From Planktothrix serta PCC 8927 (lineage in GTDB: Bacteria > Cyanobacteriota > Cyanobacteriia > Cyanobacteriales > Microcoleaceae), in the NCBI RefSeq assembly GCF_900010725.2, contig NZ_LR734874.1, forward strand, positions 22,668 to 70,181: DNA of 47,514 nt, in the 5' to 3' direction. This document shows, in pieces, positions 1 to 7,525 of the stretch. The position numbers were made by a program, and so were the translations under genes. Every line of letters starts with the position of its first letter. Position 1 is the stretch's first letter. The notes under the pieces were generated by a model that was given only the letters and a program-made list of their open reading frames with translations, did not search any database and was not told the origin of the DNA.

Positions 1-52
1 ATTCAATTAATGGTGATGTGGATCTTCAATATATTTCTGAAACGACAAAAAG

Positions 53-1303
53 ATGTATGGCTGTCAACAGGTTCTAATTCATGCCAGTCCTGATATTGAG
101 GCAATTATCGAGTATCTTTGTTCAGAATCTAACAAGGTCTACAATTGCGCTCTTTATTATGCTAGGCAAATGTTTTTCAAAAAGCACGTTTTTGTTAATA
201 GGGGAGCCGTTTGTTCTGAAATGTCTAAAAGTGCCAACCTGCATTTTAAGGCAATGTATGTTTCTTCTGCCCAACAGACCTGTAATTCAGTAGTAGAAGC
301 CATGAGTTCTTATAAAGAACTTCTGAAGTTATGGAGAACTGGAAAGCTAGAAGAAAAGCCCCGTCCTCCTAAATACAGGAAGCCAGGGCTATTTACAGTT
401 TCCTATCCGGTTCGATGGTTGAAGTTAACCCCAGAGGGAATTAGAATTCCGTTAGGAAATCAGGTTAAAGCATGGTTTGGGATTGATTCATTTTTATTGT
501 CTATGCCATCTAACCTGAACTGGGATTCAATCAAAGAAGTTCGCATTCTTCCTCGAAATAAATGTTTTTATGCCGAGTTTGTTTATCAAGTTCAAGCAGA
601 AAGTGTTGAATTAGATAAAAACAAGGTACTAGGAATAGATCATGGAATCGATAACTGGTTAACTTGTGTAAGTAACATAGGAACCAGTTTTATTGTTGAT
701 GGTAAGCATTTGAAATCCTTAAATCAGTGGTATAACAAGCAAGTTGCTGATCATAAAAATGGTAAACCCCAAGGTTTTTGGAGTAATGCTTTATCTGCTC
801 TAACTGAAAAACGGAATCGTCAGGTTAGAGATGCTATTAATAAAGCTGCCAGGTTGGTCATCAACCATTGCATCGAAAACAGTATCGGTCGTATTGTTTT
901 TGGTTGGAATAAAGGACAAAAAGATGGTGCTGCCCTTGGGAAGAAAGGGAATCAGAACTTTATTCAGATTCCCACCGCTCGATTGAAGTCTCGAATTCAA
1001 GAACTTTGTTCTCGTTATGGAATTGAGTTTATAGAAACCGAGGAATCTTATACCTCAAAGGCTAGTTTTCTTGATCATGATTTTCTCCCTGAATTCGGTG
1101 AAAAACCCGACAATTGGAAGCCGTCAGGAAAACGAGTTAAACGGGGTTTGTATCGCACTGCATTTAATCAATATATCAATGCTGATTGTAATGCAGCGAC
1201 TAACATTATCCGCAAAGTATCGGCAACATTGGGATTAAATCTCAATGGAGTCAGTAGTGGCGCATTGACTACGCCATTAAGAGTTCGTATTTGGACTACT
1301 TAA
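53..1303 (+). CDS. tnpB: TnpB-family RNA-guided nuclease (IS200/IS605 OrfB), variant lacking the zinc ribbon
   Basis: 416 residues, full length for TnpB. The first RuvC aspartate is seen as GIDHGID (D196). The last is in NADCNAATNII (D378). At the usual RuvC-II glutamate position the motif reads RIVFGWNKGQ, with Gly284 where canonical TnpBs have Glu. A conserved-looking ETEESYTSK segment (E328, E330, E331) follows about 45 residues later and may supply the missing acid. The usual CxxC...CxxC zinc ribbon between the second and third motifs is absent, replaced by a SGKRVKRGLYRT stretch. TnpB proteins cut DNA using an omega RNA made from the 3' end of the gene and the element right end. The ATG at 53 matches the expected MYGCQQ start. 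No clear ribosome binding site precedes it. The reading frame is intact, so activity is possible. Confidence 0.9.
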   Translation: MYGCQQVLIHASPDIEAIIEYLCSESNKVYNCALYYARQMFFKKHVFVNRGAVCSEMSKSANLHFKAMYVSSAQQTCNSVVEAMSSYKELLKLWRTGKLEEKPRPPKYRKPGLFTVSYPVRWLKLTPEGIRIPLGNQVKAWFGIDSFLLSMPSNLNWDSIKEVRILPRNKCFYAEFVYQVQAESVELDKNKVLGIDHGIDNWLTCVSNIGTSFIVDGKHLKSLNQWYNKQVADHKNGKPQGFWSNALSALTEKRNRQVRDAINKAARLVINHCIENSIGRIVFGWNKGQKDGAALGKKGNQNFIQIPTARLKSRIQELCSRYGIEFIETEESYTSKASFLDHDFLPEFGEKPDNWKPSGKRVKRGLYRTAFNQYINADCNAATNIIRKVSATLGLNLNGVSSGALTTPLRVRIWTT

Positions 1304-1336
1304 GAATCCTCGTCGCTTTAGCGCGAGGAGTGTCAA
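1290..1336 (+). other. Right end of the tnpB element; candidate 3' end of omega RNA
   Basis: The end overlaps the tnpB stop (1301-1303). It holds a hairpin, CCTCGTCGC (1308-1316), loop TTTA, GCGCGAGG (1321-1328), with one bulged T. In this family the RNA scaffold ends at the element boundary and the guide is read from the flank, here from 1337 onward. The role as RNA is inferred from the family. The repeat and hairpin are seen directly. Confidence 0.55.
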
Positions 1337-2147
1337 GAGTGGTAATAAACTCTCGGATATATTGAGCTACAACTTCCGGCATCTGTAAGGGTAAATTCGG
1401 TTGTCCTCCTTGAATAATTTGACATTCAGCCATTGGTGCAATCTCGGAATAGGTTTTACTTTGCTTCTGGGCAATAACCGTATCTTCATCTCCTTGTAAT
1501 ACCAAAGTCGGCAACCTCAAACCACTCAGAGGTTTGTTCAGCATTTCCTCTTGAATTTCTGCCCATCGACGACGGTACAACAGTTGACAGGCCAGAGGCC
1601 ATTGCAACATCATCCGCCGATAATTTAACCAATTCTTAATTTTTTTGCCTTGTCCGAATAGAAACGCTAACGGATAAATCAGTTTAAAAAACAAAACCGA
1701 TAGAGACGGATTAGAAACCAATTGTCGCAACCCTCCCCATTCTTTTTTATAATTTTGAAAGGTCACTCCTTCTGGGGCAATCACCACTAACCCTTTAACA
1801 ACTTCCGGGTATTTCAAAGCATAACTGCTGGCGATCCAAGCTCCCAAGCCATGACCCACTAAACACAATTCTTTGAGTTTCAGCGTCTGAATATATTCGG
1901 CTAAACACTCGACTTCTAAACTAATTGAAGGGTGAGTTTTTGTAAAAAATCGAGACTCTCCACTTCCCAAAATATCCGGTGCAAAACAACAATGGTCAAG
2001 ACTTAAATGCTGCATCAACGGAATCCATTGACCACTATCAATCCAAGACCCATGCAGAAAAAGAACCGCAGGGCCATCACCAACTTCACGCCAGAAAACC
2101 TGCCCTTGGGAAATTGAAATGCGAAAATGATGGAATGGTTGATACAT
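1296..2147 (-). CDS. Alpha/beta-fold hydrolase, catalytic residues substituted, C-terminus supplied by IS end
   Basis: The N-terminal half shows the fold clearly: LFLHGSW oxyanion region, PDILGSGES, and a nucleophile elbow. The elbow reads LVGHGLGAW, so the usual serine is Gly100 (numbered from the ATG at 2147). The acid is seen in LQGDEDTVI, but the expected histidine region reads GGQPNLPL without His. The protein may be non-catalytic or use other residues. The last residues, DTPRAKATRILK and the TAG stop, are encoded by the right end of the tnpB element read on the opposite strand, so the original C-terminus was replaced. A TTG at 2171 is an alternative start. It lies 28-52 bases downstream of a Nudix gene on the same strand, so the two are probably co-transcribed. 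Confidence 0.8.
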   Translation of the reverse strand: MYQPFHHFRISISQGQVFWREVGDGPAVLFLHGSWIDSGQWIPLMQHLSLDHCCFAPDILGSGESRFFTKTHPSISLEVECLAEYIQTLKLKELCLVGHGLGAWIASSYALKYPEVVKGLVVIAPEGVTFQNYKKEWGGLRQLVSNPSLSVLFFKLIYPLAFLFGQGKKIKNWLNYRRMMLQWPLACQLLYRRRWAEIQEEMLNKPLSGLRLPTLVLQGDEDTVIAQKQSKTYSEIAPMAECQIIQGGQPNLPLQMPEVVAQYIREFITTLDTPRAKATRILK

Positions 2148-2199
2148 CCTAATTTTTAATAGGGTGGACAAAACTTAACCCAGTATGGGATGGGTTTCT

Positions 2200-2667
2200 T
2201 CAAGCTAATGTTGTAAGACCCTTCAAATAGTCTTGAAGATGACGTTCACAGTCATGGCTGAAATCGGAGGGGAGGGATGTAGCATCAAAGGCTTTAACCT
2301 CCGTAATTTCATGGATGTCCCGAACTTGAAAGTTACCTTGAACATCTGCTTCCACGACAACACAAATAGAATGAACTCGCGGATCTCGATCCGGAGCAGA
2401 ATAGACACCTACTAAACGTCGAATTTTTACTAATTCTAACCCAGTTTCCTCCGCCAATTCCCGTTGAATTGTGCTTGGGATATCTTCACCCCAGTCTACC
2501 ATACCTCCCGGTAAAGCCCATTTACCATTATCTCGACGTCGTACCAAAACAATTTTGCCATCGGGTAGAATCGGAATAATACTGGTTCCAGGGATGGGAT
2601 GACGAAAAATAATCCCTAATACCGTTTGTCCGAAATTCCAAAGATGTTTGATAAATGATACAACCAA
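2200..2667 (-). CDS. Nudix hydrolase
   Basis: 155 residues. The Nudix box occupies residues 55-77: GMVDWGE, then seven residues, then RELAEETGL, giving the full G-x5-E-x7-RE-x2-EE-x-G pattern that binds metal and cuts nucleoside diphosphate-linked substrates. The substrate cannot be told from sequence. The start is a TTG at 2667, supported by a strong AGGAAGG five bases upstream. The N-terminal 25 residues are hydrophobic and may be membrane-associated. The alpha/beta hydrolase gene follows closely on the same strand. Confidence 0.88.
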   Translation of the reverse strand: MVVSFIKHLWNFGQTVLGIIFRHPIPGTSIIPILPDGKIVLVRRRDNGKWALPGGMVDWGEDIPSTIQRELAEETGLELVKIRRLVGVYSAPDRDPRVHSICVVVEADVQGNFQVRDIHEITEVKAFDATSLPSDFSHDCERHLQDYLKGLTTLA

Positions 2668-2785
2668 AGTAGCCTTCCTCTCCTGTGATTACACGACTCT
2701 AAACGCTTCAAGGTCAGATCTTCACCGTTTTAAATACTTGATTTCCTACACCCTATCCCCAGGAAAAACGCAGGATCAGGAAAAC

Positions 2786-3147
2786 CTATCCTTTGCTAAG
2801 ATTTTGTAGAATTTCAAGCCCATGGGTTTCCGGTTTAACTTTGCGATAAATTGCTTGTATCCGACCCTCAGCATCAATCACAAAGGTATGACGAAAAACT
2901 CCCATAAATTCTTTCCCCATAAATTTTTTCAGTCCGTAGCTCCCATATTGGCTTGCTACTTTTCCCCCCTCATCAACCAACAGAGGAAAAGGTAACTGAT
3001 ATTTGTTAATAAATTTACGATGAGCGGTTGAATTATCCGTACTTACCCCTAAGACCATCATATTATTTTCTTGGTACTCTCCGTAAATATCCCGAAATCC
3101 ACAGGCTTCTTTTGTACATCCGGGGGTATTATCACGCGGGTAAAAGT
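2786..3147 (-). pseudogene. Peroxiredoxin (PrxQ/Bcp type), 5' end lost at IS junction
   Basis: Reading frame can be followed from the IS junction at 3147: HFYPRDNTPGCTKEACGF, then the rest of a PrxQ-like thioredoxin fold to the stop at 2786. The peroxidatic Cys (PGCT) and a second Cys five residues later, as in PrxQ, are kept. Roughly the first 35-40 residues, including the natural start, are missing. An internal ATG (3061) could start a 91-residue fragment, but that would drop the catalytic cysteines. The missing 5' half is not found beyond the other end of the IS (above 4400), so insertion was accompanied by deletion or rearrangement. Confidence 0.85.
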
Positions 3148-4400
3148 GTGAAGTACCACTGCCAACGTTTCACTTTTGGCGTGGGCTTCCTCCTTCGTTG
3201 ACAAAAGCCTCTCCCAAAACCGGGTTCGGGATTGGTCTTACTTCGTCTCCAGAGGCTAAAACGCCACTTCCTGACGCTAAAAAATAGTCCCGCAAATTTT
3301 TCGCTGCATTGATATCGCGATCATGCAGCGTCCCACATTTTGGACATTCCCAAGTTCTAATTTGTAAAGGCATGGATTTCATTTTATGCCCACAACAATT
3401 ACAAGTTTTAGAACTAGGAAACCAGATGTCCCTACAAACACAACAACCTTGCCTTGTTCTTTCGCTTTATACTCGGTTAATGTTTGTAACATTCCCCAAG
3501 CTGCATCTGTTACCGATTTAGCTAAACAATGATTTTTGCTCATGCCCTTAATATTTAGACTCTCAAACACAATGACTTGGTTTTCGTCTACTAACTTGCG
3601 GGAAAGTTTATGATGAGAATCTAAACGGCAATTCGCAATTTTATTATGAACTTTAGCAACTTTAATTCGAGCTTTTGTCCGATTTTGGCTACCTTTTTGT
3701 TTTCGAGATAGGCGTTTTTGATATTTAGCTAATTTCCCCTCATACTTTCGATAGAATTTAAGCGGTTTAATTTTTTCTCCATCGGAAGTTACAATCAGTG
3801 AGTCTAACCCTAAATCAATCCCAATTACCTTTCCTTCGGTTGAGGCTTCTGGGTATTCCCCAGTTATCTCAATTCTCAAGGAAGCAAAATACTGGCCACC
3901 AGGGGTCATAGAAATAGTAATTGCTTTCACCTCTCCTTTGATGGGTCGATGAAATTTAGCTTTAATTTCACTCAACTTAGGAAGTTTAATCGTTGATTGA
4001 TTTAACTTAAATCCTTGGGGGTAAGTGATTGATTGTTTACGATGTTTTGACTTGAATCTTGGGGATCTCCCAATTCCTTTGAAGAAGTTTTTAAACGCTG
4101 CTTCCAGGTTTTTTAGAGATTGTTGTAGAACTTGACTACCTACTTCCGTCAGCCAAGGTTTCTCCTGTTTAAGTTTAGGTAATTGATTGGCACACTTAGC
4201 GTAATTCAATCCTTTCCCTGTTTCTTGGTAAGTGCTGTTCCACTCCGCTAAAAAGTGATTATAAACAAAACGAGCGGAGCCAAACTCTTTAGCGAGTTGG
4301 GTGCGCTGTTGTTCTGTAGGATATAATCGAACTTTTAAAGCGGTGAACATGAAACTAACCGTGATAGACTTTATACTAAAATCACTTAAACGGATTTTAG
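3148..4400 (-). mobile_element. IS200/IS605-type element with frameshifted tnpB
   Basis: On the minus strand the left end carries a perfect 8-bp stem (4376-4383 with 4393-4400, nine-base loop), 26 bases before the tnpB ATG. The right end has an imperfect stem (3176-3184 with 3156-3165) and finishes TACTTCAC at 3148, after which peroxiredoxin sequence begins. Subterminal hairpins of this sort are recognised by the Y1 transposase in this family. No tnpA is present. Confidence 0.75.
3170..4350 (-). pseudogene. tnpB: tnpB, IS1341-like, inactivated by a single-base frameshift
   Basis: The first 323 residues (start 4350) carry the N-terminal TnpB region (MFTALKVRLYPTEQQ), the RuvC-I aspartate (GIDLGLDS) and a canonical RuvC-II glutamate (VIVFESLNIKGM). 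The frame then breaks near 3416-3420, where loss of one C turns Phe-Pro-Ser-Ser into a short wrong tail. The next frame continues exactly with the zinc ribbon (SSKTCNCCGHK, WECPKCGTLHDRD) and the last RuvC aspartate (DRDINAAKN), ending at 3170. With the base restored it would be about 393 residues. It belongs to a different TnpB subgroup from the one at 53-1303, which lacks the ribbon. Confidence 0.9.
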
Positions 4401-4413
4401 AATAACACTTTCA

Positions 4414-4439
4414 GAAAATAAGAAAGCCCTAAAGGGCTT
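4414..4439 (-). terminator. Rho-independent terminator after tRNA-Leu
   Basis: On the minus strand AAGCCCT and AGGGCTT pair around a two-base loop (4424-4439) and are followed by a T-rich tract (TTTCTTATTTT on that strand). It lies 34 bases beyond the tRNA 3' end and just before the IS left end. Confidence 0.65.
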
Positions 4440-4472
4440 ACTACGAAAGTTAAGCTCTTTAAGGCTTTGAAA

Positions 4473-4554
4473 TGGGCGGAGAGAGACTCGAACTCTCACA
4501 ACCGAAGTCGCCGCATTTTGAGTGCGGTGCGTCTACCAATTCCGCCACCCGCCC
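4473..4554 (-). tRNA. tRNA-Leu (anticodon CAA)
   Basis: 82 bases on the minus strand. The acceptor stem GGGCGGG pairs with TCCGCCC, the D arm contains GGTAGAC, the anticodon loop is CTCAAAA (CAA, reading UUG), the variable arm is long as expected for class II tRNAs, and the T arm has GTTCGAGTC. CCA is not encoded. The first 22 bases overlap the 3' end of the M48 peptidase gene. Confidence 0.95.
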
Positions 4555-5408
4555 TTGGGGTTAACTTCTGTATTATAAACCATAAAGTTTCGTTTTAGCA
4601 AGTCCTGATAATTAGAACTACTTGACCAGCGATCAATTTCTCGCGCCCGCAGCACCGGAAGGGGATGGCTTAATTGGGCGGTCTGGGCTTGTTTTAGCAG
4701 TTCCCCCAATTCTGTCCGACTAATTTGATCATACGTCCGAGCTTGGTCAACAAAGGCGTCTAAATTCAGTTGCGAAGCTAAACTGGGAGAACCTCCCGAC
4801 AGTTTCATCAATACTGACATCACCACTCTCGGATCTTGAGTAGCCAGTAATGCTGCGCGATCGCAAGTAAACTCAGCACAACGTAACCATTCCATTAATT
4901 GCGTCTGTAACCCCTGAGCCAAAATTGTTCCCCAAGGCGACAATTGATTCGCGGCTAATACCACTAAATTCGCTAAGGTTAAATACACCCCATGTTCACA
5001 TTTTAAATGTCCTAATTCATGGGCAATTACCGCCTGAATTTCTTCCGGGGTTAATAACTCAATTAACGACGTATGCACCACAATAAACGGTTGTTTTCCC
5101 CGCATGGCAAAAGTATAGGCATTGGGAACCGGATGTTGACGAATATAAAGTTGAGGTGCTTCTAAATCTAACGTTTGGCAAGCGGATAATAATAATTGAT
5201 GTAACTGGGGTAATTGTTGATCACTGACTAAAATACTAGAGGCAATATTTTCTAAATAAAAAAATTGTTCCCCCACACCGCCTAAAAGTTGCCGTACCAA
5301 TAAATCTAAACCCGGCAATTGTTTCAGGGCATTCGTTGCTTGTAAATCTAAAGGATGACGGAAATGATCGGCTCGGAGTCCAATTAAAGGGGTCGTTGAA
5401 AAAGTCAT
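4533..5408 (-). CDS. M48-family zinc metallopeptidase
   Basis: 291 residues. The zinc site is HELGH at residues 130-134, with the third ligand Glu179 in the CAEFTCDRAAL segment typical of M48 (HtpX/Ste24 related) peptidases. Hydrophobic stretches near 145-165 may sit in or against the membrane. The last residues, ending GGWRNW, and the TAG stop are encoded inside tRNA-Leu, the stop lying in the D arm. A read-through transcript would therefore contain both, and tRNA 5' processing would cut the end off the mRNA. Same strand as murA, about 300 bases away. Confidence 0.88.
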   Translation of the reverse strand: MTFSTTPLIGLRADHFRHPLDLQATNALKQLPGLDLLVRQLLGGVGEQFFYLENIASSILVSDQQLPQLHQLLLSACQTLDLEAPQLYIRQHPVPNAYTFAMRGKQPFIVVHTSLIELLTPEEIQAVIAHELGHLKCEHGVYLTLANLVVLAANQLSPWGTILAQGLQTQLMEWLRCAEFTCDRAALLATQDPRVVMSVLMKLSGGSPSLASQLNLDAFVDQARTYDQISRTELGELLKQAQTAQLSHPLPVLRAREIDRWSSSSNYQDLLKRNFMVYNTEVNPKGGWRNW

Positions 5409-5507
5409 AGCGATTAAAATAGAGAAATTCTATTCTAACAAATTCCCGGGTTGCTCTCCCCATGCCTAAAGGTGAGGGGCTTCCGCGATGAAGAATTCTG
5501 GTGAGTT

Positions 5508-5555
5508 TTGACACTCCTCGCGAATCAAGCGACGAGGATTCTTAAGTAGTCCAAA
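5508..5555 (-). other. Orphan right end of the first tnpB-element family (omega RNA-like, no tnpB)
   Basis: On the minus strand this matches the right end at 1290-1336 except in the hairpin loop: TTTGGACTACTTAAGAATCC, the CCTCGTCGC stem, a different loop, then CGCGAGGAGTGTCAA. Upstream on the same strand (5556-5640) the TnpB-like C-terminal ending WTT-stop can still be read, preceded by two further hairpins (around 5557-5570 and 5583-5606) but not by tnpB catalytic sequence. It is either a deletion relic, a non-autonomous element, or a stand-alone guide-RNA locus. Confidence 0.7.
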
Positions 5556-5692
5556 GCGGATAAATCCGCCGAGTTACTTTTCCGCCTCGCTCTGAAGAGA
5601 CGAGGCTACCAAGTATCCCGTGTATTTCTTGTGTTCAAAAATAAACGCACCCTAAACAACTCACAACAGACACTCCATTTTTGAGATTAAGT

Positions 5693-5710
5693 GGCTCTCA
5701 GATGAGAGCC
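5693..5710 (-). terminator. Stem-loop directly after murA
   Basis: GGCTCTCA and TGAGAGCC form an 8-bp stem six bases past the murA stop. No clean T-run follows on the minus strand, so termination is only probable. It could also be a left-end hairpin of the relic element between here and 5508. Confidence 0.4.
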
Positions 5711-5715
5711 GTCGC

Positions 5716-7068
5716 TTATTCCTTTTCCGTTGGCGCAGGATCAGTACGCTGGAGTTTGGCGCCCAATTGTCGGAGTTTAGCTTCTAATTGTTCATAACCC
5801 CGATCCAGATGTTTTAATCCCTGAATGGTGGTTTCTCCTTCGGCTGCTAACGCCGCTAAAACTAAAGCCGCAGACGCCCGTAAGTCCGTCGCCGTCACTG
5901 GGGCGCCCGATAGTAGAGGAACCCCTCGGACTAAAACCGTATTCCCTTTGACCCGAATATCTGCACCCATGCGAGTCAATTCAGGGACATGACCAAAACG
6001 ATTTTCAAATACCGTTTCACTGATCAAGCTATTGCCATCACACAGCGTTAACAACGCCATAAAGGGGGCTTGCATATCCGTTGGGAAACCCGGATAGGGA
6101 AGGGTTTCAATATCCGTTGCAGTTAGCCTTTCGCTGGGGATAATGCGTAAATGGTCTAACCCTTCCATGACAGTTTTGACTCCCATAGCTTTGAGTTTAG
6201 CCAGTACAGGAGTTAAATGTTGTGGAATAATCGGCGATAGACTAATTTCAGAGCGGGTGATGGCTCCAGCAATCAAAAAGGTTCCGGCTTCTATTCGATC
6301 AGGAATAATCGAATAATCCGCAGAGTGAAGACGAGGAACCCCAGAAATCACAATGGTTTTGCTTCCAGCCCCGTGAATTCTTGCCCCCATAGCACGGCAG
6401 AAGTTGGCTAAATCGATGACTTCCGGTTCTTGAGCAGCATTTTCAATGATGGTTTCCCCATCCGCTAGGGTCGCTGCCATCATCAAGGTTTCCGTCGCTC
6501 CGACGCTGGGATAATCCAGATAGATGCGAGCGCCTTTGAGGCGGCGGTTAGGCCCGGTGACATGAGCATGAACAATGCCATGATCGATATGAACATCTGC
6601 ACCGAGGGCTTGCAGTCCCCGAACATGAAGATCCACAGGTCGGGCTCCAATGGCACAACCTCCAGGTAAGGGAACTCTGGCTACCCCTAAACGAGCCAGT
6701 AACGGCCCAATGGCAAAGAAACTCGCCCGCAGTTGGCTCACCAGTTCATAGGGAGCTTGTGATTCTGATAATTGACCCGCTTGAATATCGAGAATGTCAC
6801 CTTGTCGCTCGATTTTGACGCCAAGAGCCGTGAGAATTTCACTCATGCGGTTGACATCAACCAAAGAGGGAACATTCCGCAGCCGACAATCTTCTGAACA
6901 GAGTAATGCACCAGCCATTAAAACTAAAGCGGAATTTTTAGCTCCACTAATCGAAACATGACCTCGTAGGGGTTGACGTCCCCAAATTTGCAGAATGGAC
7001 TGGTTAGCGTTGGACGCAGTTGAAGCAGTGGATGAACGTATAGCGAGTGTAATGGGCCTATCCTCCAA
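5716..7068 (-). CDS. murA: UDP-N-acetylglucosamine 1-carboxyvinyltransferase
   Basis: First committed step of peptidoglycan synthesis: transfers enolpyruvate from PEP to UDP-GlcNAc in the cytosol. 450 residues. The EPT fold is seen throughout ([15 protein letters not shown] near residue 43, then [13 protein letters not shown] near the C-terminal half). The reactive cysteine is C138 in [15 protein letters not shown], with the flexible loop intact and no C-to-D change. The first about 25 residues are longer than in E. coli MurA and serine-rich, so the true start could be further downstream. Transcribed alone, toward the orphan IS end. Confidence 0.95.
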   Translation of the reverse strand: MEDRPITLAIRSSTASTASNANQSILQIWGRQPLRGHVSISGAKNSALVLMAGALLCSEDCRLRNVPSLVDVNRMSEILTALGVKIERQGDILDIQAGQLSESQAPYELVSQLRASFFAIGPLLARLGVARVPLPGGCAIGARPVDLHVRGLQALGADVHIDHGIVHAHVTGPNRRLKGARIYLDYPSVGATETLMMAATLADGETIIENAAQEPEVIDLANFCRAMGARIHGAGSKTIVISGVPRLHSADYSIIPDRIEAGTFLIAGAITRSEISLSPIIPQHLTPVLAKLKAMGVKTVMEGLDHLRIIPSERLTATDIETLPYPGFPTDMQAPFMALLTLCDGNSLISETVFENRFGHVPELTRMGADIRVKGNTVLVRGVPLLSGAPVTATDLRASAALVLAALAAEGETTIQGLKHLDRGYEQLEAKLRQLGAKLQRTDPAPTEKE

Positions 7069-7525
7069 AAATTGGTTGTACGTTTACATTCGTTGATTTT
7101 TTGTTCTGATTCTACCGAAAAGATTCCAGATGTCTAGGGGTAAACAGTAATTAATCAATGCTCTATTACCCGGAATCACTCTGAGGGAGGGGTTTTATCC
7201 GAATATTAATCTTGGGATACCCAACTTAGAAATCATCAAGGATATTTTAAAGATTGGGCTTTAAGTCCCCCCCTGAATTTTATACTCAGATTAGAAACTC
7301 CCAGCAAAATTTTATAGATCACCTGAGTGATCAGTTCCTTAGCGATAGCCAAGCTACGATATTAGAAAACTCTTGATGCCCAGATCTGGGTTCGTGATGA
7401 TAATGGGTCAAAAGCAATTTCTAATGTAGGGTGGGAAACATTGACTTTATGATTCCCACCCTACATTAGAATGCAAAGGTTAAAAGATAGATAGATCACG
7501 CACGAATCAGGAGAAATAATTGATT
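7069..7525. other. Divergent intergenic region between murA and ald
   Basis: About 450 bases without a credible gene. It must hold the promoters of both genes. It contains an 18-bp perfect inverted repeat (listed separately) and a shorter palindrome GATCACCTGAGTGATC near 7317-7332. An AGGAG at 7509-7513 serves ald. Confidence 0.6.
7420..7470. repeat. Perfect 18-bp inverted repeat
   Basis: Arms 7420-7437 (TCTAATGTAGGGTGGGAA) and 7453-7470 are exact reverse complements around a 15-base spacer. No terminal T-run, and it lies 50 bases before ald, so it is more likely a small palindromic mobile repeat or a 5' leader hairpin than a terminator. Confidence 0.75.

Larger units (their letters stand above)
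1..1336 (+). mobile_element. IS200/IS605-type element carrying only tnpB (left end not resolved)
   Basis: A full-length tnpB is followed at once by a short imperfect hairpin (1308-1328) and the tail GTGTCAA (to 1336). The 47 bases from 1290 to 1336 recur almost identically on the minus strand at 5508-5555, which fixes this as the right end of a mobile family. No tnpA (Y1 transposase) is present, so movement would need a transposase supplied elsewhere. The left end must lie within the first 52 bases or outside the window. The element sits against the 3' end of the hydrolase gene that ends at 1296. Confidence 0.65.

Noticed and set aside
2786-3061. 91-residue intact peroxiredoxin starting at 3061
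   Set aside because: The frame continues upstream through the catalytic PGCT motif to the IS junction, so 3061 is an internal Met of a truncated gene.
4473-4554. tRNA-Leu as attachment site of an integrated island
   Set aside because: No integrase and no second copy of the tRNA 3' end are seen in the window; the neighbour is a tnpB-only IS, which does not use tRNA sites.
5236-5514. Open frame antiparallel or shifted against the M48 gene and orphan IS end
   Set aside because: It overlaps the start of the M48 gene in another frame and has no recognisable protein pattern.
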